From Gemmatimonadales bacterium UBA2982 (GTDB lineage Bacteria; Gemmatimonadota; Gemmatimonadetes; Longimicrobiales; Gaopeijiaceae), in the NCBI GenBank assembly GCA_002347035.1, contig DEAM01000031.1, positions 1 to 64,000 of the forward strand: a DNA stretch of 64,000 nucleotides, given 5' to 3'. The position numbers were made by a program, and so were the translations under genes. Positions 61,505-64,000 of the stretch are shown here, one piece after another. Position 1 is the stretch's first letter. Each line of letters begins with the position of its first letter. The notes beneath the pieces were generated by a model. The model had not been told where the DNA came from and searched no databases. It saw only the letters and a list, made by a program, of their open reading frames with translations.

Positions 61505-62119
61505 TCATGGACTGGAATATAATCGCTCCCTCTCTATTATCTGGCTCACCGCGTCAGGGACCAGCCCGCGAGGATCATCATTGGCTTGAATCATCCCGCG
61601 AATCTGTGTCGATGAAATATCCAGGCGTGTAACTGGAACGTGTACGGCATTGCTAGCCCCTGGAAAAGTAGGAATCGCTGGCATGGCGGAGTTGCCCTGA
61701 CGGTTCATGATGGCTAGCCGAACGATCTCAACAATCTGCTCGGGCTCTTGCCACGTTCGTAGGGCTCGTACCTGATCGGCACCCAGGATCAGGAAAAGTT
61801 CAGAATCAGGTAAATTGGCATGGAACCTTTGCACGGTGTCCAAAGTGTAGGAGGGGCCCGGACGATCAATCTCCATAGTCGAGACTTCAAAACGAGAGTC
61901 GGCTGATGCAGCGGATCGTGCCATTTCAAGCCGGAGGCCAGCCGAGGTGATCTTATTACCCTGCTTGTGAGGAGGATTACCTGCAGGAATCCAAATGAGC
62001 TTTTTGAGCTGCAGATAGTCAGCAATTTCAGAAGCGACTGTCACGTGTCCAAGATGCGGTGGATCAAACGTGCCACCGAACAGCCCGATGCGGCCAAAGG
62101 TGTTTTCGGTTTTGGTCAG
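61505..62119 (-). CDS. nadD: nicotinate-nucleotide adenylyltransferase with non-standard start
   Basis: NadD transfers AMP to nicotinate mononucleotide in NAD synthesis. Motif GLFGGTFDPPHLGHV is encoded in frame upstream of the first ATG/GTG/TTG (GTG at 62044), so translation from that GTG would lose the nucleotide-binding loop. The frame holds no ordinary start back to a TAG inside bamD. A CTG at 62117-62119 overlaps the bamD TGA as CTGA, like the usual ATGA overlap; an ATC just before it is an alternative. From the CTG the protein is 204 aa, a normal length, with WIPAGNPPHK and the C-terminal DISSTQIRGMI. A sequencing error at the start is also possible. Confidence 0.85.
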   Translation of the reverse strand: MTKTENTFGRIGLFGGTFDPPHLGHVTVASEIADYLQLKKLIWIPAGNPPHKQGNKITSAGLRLEMARSAASADSRFEVSTMEIDRPGPSYTLDTVQRFHANLPDSELFLILGADQVRALRTWQEPEQIVEIVRLAIMNRQGNSAMPAIPTFPGASNAVHVPVTRLDISSTQIRGMIQANDDPRGLVPDAVSQIIERERLYSSP

Positions 62120-62865
62120 GATTCCGTCCCTATAGCCCTCACTTGGGCTGCTTCCTCCGAATCCGGGTACTCTATTATCAACTGCCTTCGAGCACTATCT
62201 GCAAGATCGTCGTACCCAATCTCGTTGTTGGATTCGTAAATCCCCAAAAGGGCTAACGGAGCAAAATCCGTATCTGGATAGTCGTCAACAACAAACTGGA
62301 AGTACTTGATAGCCGGATCGAACTGCTTCCTGCGGAAATAATGGTCGGCATTCATATAGTCTTTTTCAGCCATAGTCAGACGGAGTCGCGTTCTGACCTC
62401 ACGTGCTTCTTCGGCCTCAGACGTGCCGGGATAGTCAACCGCCACATTACCGCACATTGTGATAGCTTCGGACGTATAGCCCTGATCTCTTTGTGCATTG
62501 GGGACTAAGCCGGCCAATGACCGGCACTGTCCGATTGCTGCCGCTACCGAAAGTGGATGGCTTACATAACGTTCAGACCATCTTTGATACTCGGATCGCG
62601 CCGTCAAATAAGCGCCGTCTTCCAAGTGGGCATCCGCTAACCTCAGTCGGGCATCAGCAATCCGTGGCCAGTCACCAAATGACACGCGCAGTCGCTCGAG
62701 AGCATCAACCGCATTGCTATATTCTCCTTCAGCAAATTCATTCTCAGCCATACGGAAAAGTGCATCTGCATCCATACCCAAATACGGATCGTTGCCACTA
62801 CACGCGCCCATACTGAAGGTCAATGCGCTAGCGACCGCCAAAGCCCTAAAAGAAATCGTCCACAT
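62116..62865 (-). CDS. bamD: outer-membrane assembly lipoprotein BamD
   Basis: BamD is an essential TPR lipoprotein of the outer-membrane protein assembly complex. The 249-aa form (ATG at 62865) has a lipoprotein signal MWTISFRALAVASALTFSMG before Cys (SMGAC lipobox), then TPR units such as EFAEGEYSNAVDALERLRVSFGDWPR and FDPAIKYFQFVVDDYPDTDFAPLALLG. A TTG start seven codons upstream is possible. Its stop overlaps nadD's non-standard start. Confidence 0.85.
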   Translation of the reverse strand: MWTISFRALAVASALTFSMGACSGNDPYLGMDADALFRMAENEFAEGEYSNAVDALERLRVSFGDWPRIADARLRLADAHLEDGAYLTARSEYQRWSERYVSHPLSVAAAIGQCRSLAGLVPNAQRDQGYTSEAITMCGNVAVDYPGTSEAEEAREVRTRLRLTMAEKDYMNADHYFRRKQFDPAIKYFQFVVDDYPDTDFAPLALLGIYESNNEIGYDDLADSARRQLIIEYPDSEEAAQVRAIGTES

Positions 62866-62916
62866 AGGTAAAGGATACACTAGCAAGCGCTGCTGGTTTC
62901 TATTTGGGAAATAAAG

Positions 62917-63864
62917 CTATCTGCAACGGCCGTCCCTGAGATGCTCAAGACCGGTGCCAAAACGAATCTCATCGAATCGGGATTGGGATCGTTCAATTAG
63001 CGGGTCTGCCTGATCTGCGTACCGGACTTGCATATACGATTCCATCGCTCTCTCACAATCACCGAGTTCCGAGAGTATCTCACCCTTCTCAAACCAGGCC
63101 TGGGCCTGGATGTTACGAGGCTCACCGACTTCAACCGTGCGGTCGATGAGTTCTAGCGCCTGGAATAGTTCTGCTGGCTCTACGGCTTGACCCCTTAGTT
63201 CACGCGCCATAGTGAAGGCGCAGGTCCCTATGTACCAGTCAACCTCACCGCGCTCCCATGGTGGAACCATATCCCGGAACTGCTCGAAGAATACCAACGC
63301 ATGATTACAGTCCCCAATTTCCTCATGGGCTTGAGCCACTTCAAAAACAACTTCTGGCACCGAGTCTGCAGCGTCATCCATAGCCTTTTGGTAAAACGGT
63401 AGGGCACGACCATATTCCCCATTTGTGAAGTAGTGCCGTGCAATTGGCAGAGATAGAGGACCTACTCCGACGCCTGGAAGAAGCTCCAAGGCGGCCTCAA
63501 CAGCCGTGGCCATCGCAAAGCGATCCTCACTCAAGTAGGCGTCCTGAGCTAAGTGTATGAGATCCGCTACAGCCTGATCAATTAGATCGGGCTCGCGGGC
63601 CGCTGCATCCCTATAATAAGCACTGGAATCGTCAACTCGACCCATCATGGCGTACGTGTGTGCAACTCGAACTATGACGTTGGGGTCATCAGCACCCTGA
63701 CGCACGGCTAAGCGATATTCAGCCAGAGCCTCCTCAAAGTTTTCCTGAGCAAACGCTTCATCGCCGCGCAAGACGGCATTCAATTCGGTCCCGCGTGGTG
63801 AACATCCTCCACTCGCTAGCAGGAGGACCAAAACCGCTAATCTACATGGTCGATGCTTCATCAT
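62917..63864 (-). CDS. TPR-repeat lipoprotein, function unknown
   Basis: The 315-aa protein (ATG at 63864, AGGAC upstream) has a lipoprotein-like signal RLAVLVLLLASGGC and about seven TPR-like helix pairs: FAQENFEEALAEYRLAVRQG, AYAMMGRVDDSSAYYRDAAA, YFTNGEYGRALPFYQKAM, AHEEIGDCNHALVFFEQFRD and EILSELGDCERAMESYMQ. It is probably an outer-membrane or periplasmic scaffold. The lipobox is weak, so anchoring is uncertain. Its 51-base spacing from bamD suggests joint expression; the upstream edge of the window cuts off the start of its operon. Confidence 0.7.
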   Translation of the reverse strand: MMKHRPCRLAVLVLLLASGGCSPRGTELNAVLRGDEAFAQENFEEALAEYRLAVRQGADDPNVIVRVAHTYAMMGRVDDSSAYYRDAAAREPDLIDQAVADLIHLAQDAYLSEDRFAMATAVEAALELLPGVGVGPLSLPIARHYFTNGEYGRALPFYQKAMDDAADSVPEVVFEVAQAHEEIGDCNHALVFFEQFRDMVPPWERGEVDWYIGTCAFTMARELRGQAVEPAELFQALELIDRTVEVGEPRNIQAQAWFEKGEILSELGDCERAMESYMQVRYADQADPLIERSQSRFDEIRFGTGLEHLRDGRCR

Positions 63865-64000
63865 AATCGTTAGTCCTAGCAAGGATCGGGCCGCACCCAA
63901 TCTCGACAAGTGACTCACGGAGTTCATACTTCCTTAGTTAGTCCCAGTAGACTCCGATGACTGCGACAAGGAATTCTGAAAATAAGGCAAGGTTTTATTG

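Overview
The window is a compact stretch of bacterial core chromosome with moderate GC. Apart from one gene (the PpiD-like foldase at about 43.5-45.3 kb, + strand) and a decayed remnant near the left edge, every gene lies on the - strand, so transcription mostly runs from high to low coordinates. Many neighbouring genes overlap by 4 bases (ATGA or GTGA), which marks long, translationally coupled operons. The cell is clearly diderm: there are genes for LPS/lipoprotein transport (LptD, LolA, Lnt), BAM (BamD) and Tol-Pal. The mix of MutS2, Rex, HrcA, YlbF and DUF4321 proteins, a Minf_1886-family protein, inositol-3-phosphate synthase and a split Tat system fits the Gemmatimonadota best. This is an inference from gene content and protein style; no 16S gene is present to confirm it.

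Layout, from high to low coordinates in the direction of transcription. 64-59.8 kb: a TPR lipoprotein, BamD, NadD, then the t6A/acetylation set TsaE-TsaB-RimI. 59.7-53.7 kb: an NDP-sugar epimerase overlapping TolQ-TolR-TolA-TolB, then Pal and CpoB. 53.7-48.1 kb: NrdR, TatC, LptD and a fibronectin-III lipoprotein. 48-45.3 kb: glutamate formimidoyltransferase, polyprenyl synthase, DUF4321 and TatA, convergent with the lone + strand PpiD-like gene. 43.3-40 kb: a small helical protein, AroQ, EF-P, AccB and AccC. 40-31.8 kb: FtsK, LolA, RimO, a beta-barrel protein, a Gfo/Idh/MocA oxidoreductase, Lnt and L31. 31.7-25.6 kb: PrfA, PrmC, YlbF, inositol-3-phosphate synthase, Tmk and an S41 protease. 25.5-20 kb: ObgE, HemW, HrcA, DnaJ and PrmA. 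20-11.2 kb: HIT, YqeY, MutS2, DnaG, a zinc-ribbon coiled-coil protein, RecJ, RsmD and CoaD. 11.1-0.4 kb: STAS, RsmA, Rex, BioY, a CPBP protease, GlyA, a Minf_1886 protein, a zinc ribbon, Nnr, ThiL, PlsC, enolase and FtsB. A partial tRNA-Met sits at the edge.

Functionally the window covers envelope biogenesis (lipoprotein maturation and trafficking, Tol-Pal, LptD, Tat), replication and repair (DnaG, RecJ, MutS2, FtsK), translation accuracy and termination (PrfA/PrmC, EF-P, RsmA, RsmD, RimO, PrmA, t6A enzymes), and central cofactors (NAD, CoA, thiamine, biotin, heme). I see no insertion sequence, prophage, CRISPR array or defence island.

No wholly new system stands out. The best leads are small: a near-perfect Rex operator at the rex promoter; a nadD gene whose conserved N-terminus lies upstream of every usual start codon; a dead slipin gene; a fresh 75-bp in-frame duplication in ftsK; an inverted repeat with a 23-codon leader ORF ahead of the HIT gene; a Gfo/Idh/MocA enzyme with Arg in place of the usual motif Lys; and a Tol-Pal set in which Pal rather than TolA carries the Ala/Glu/Arg-rich helical spacer.
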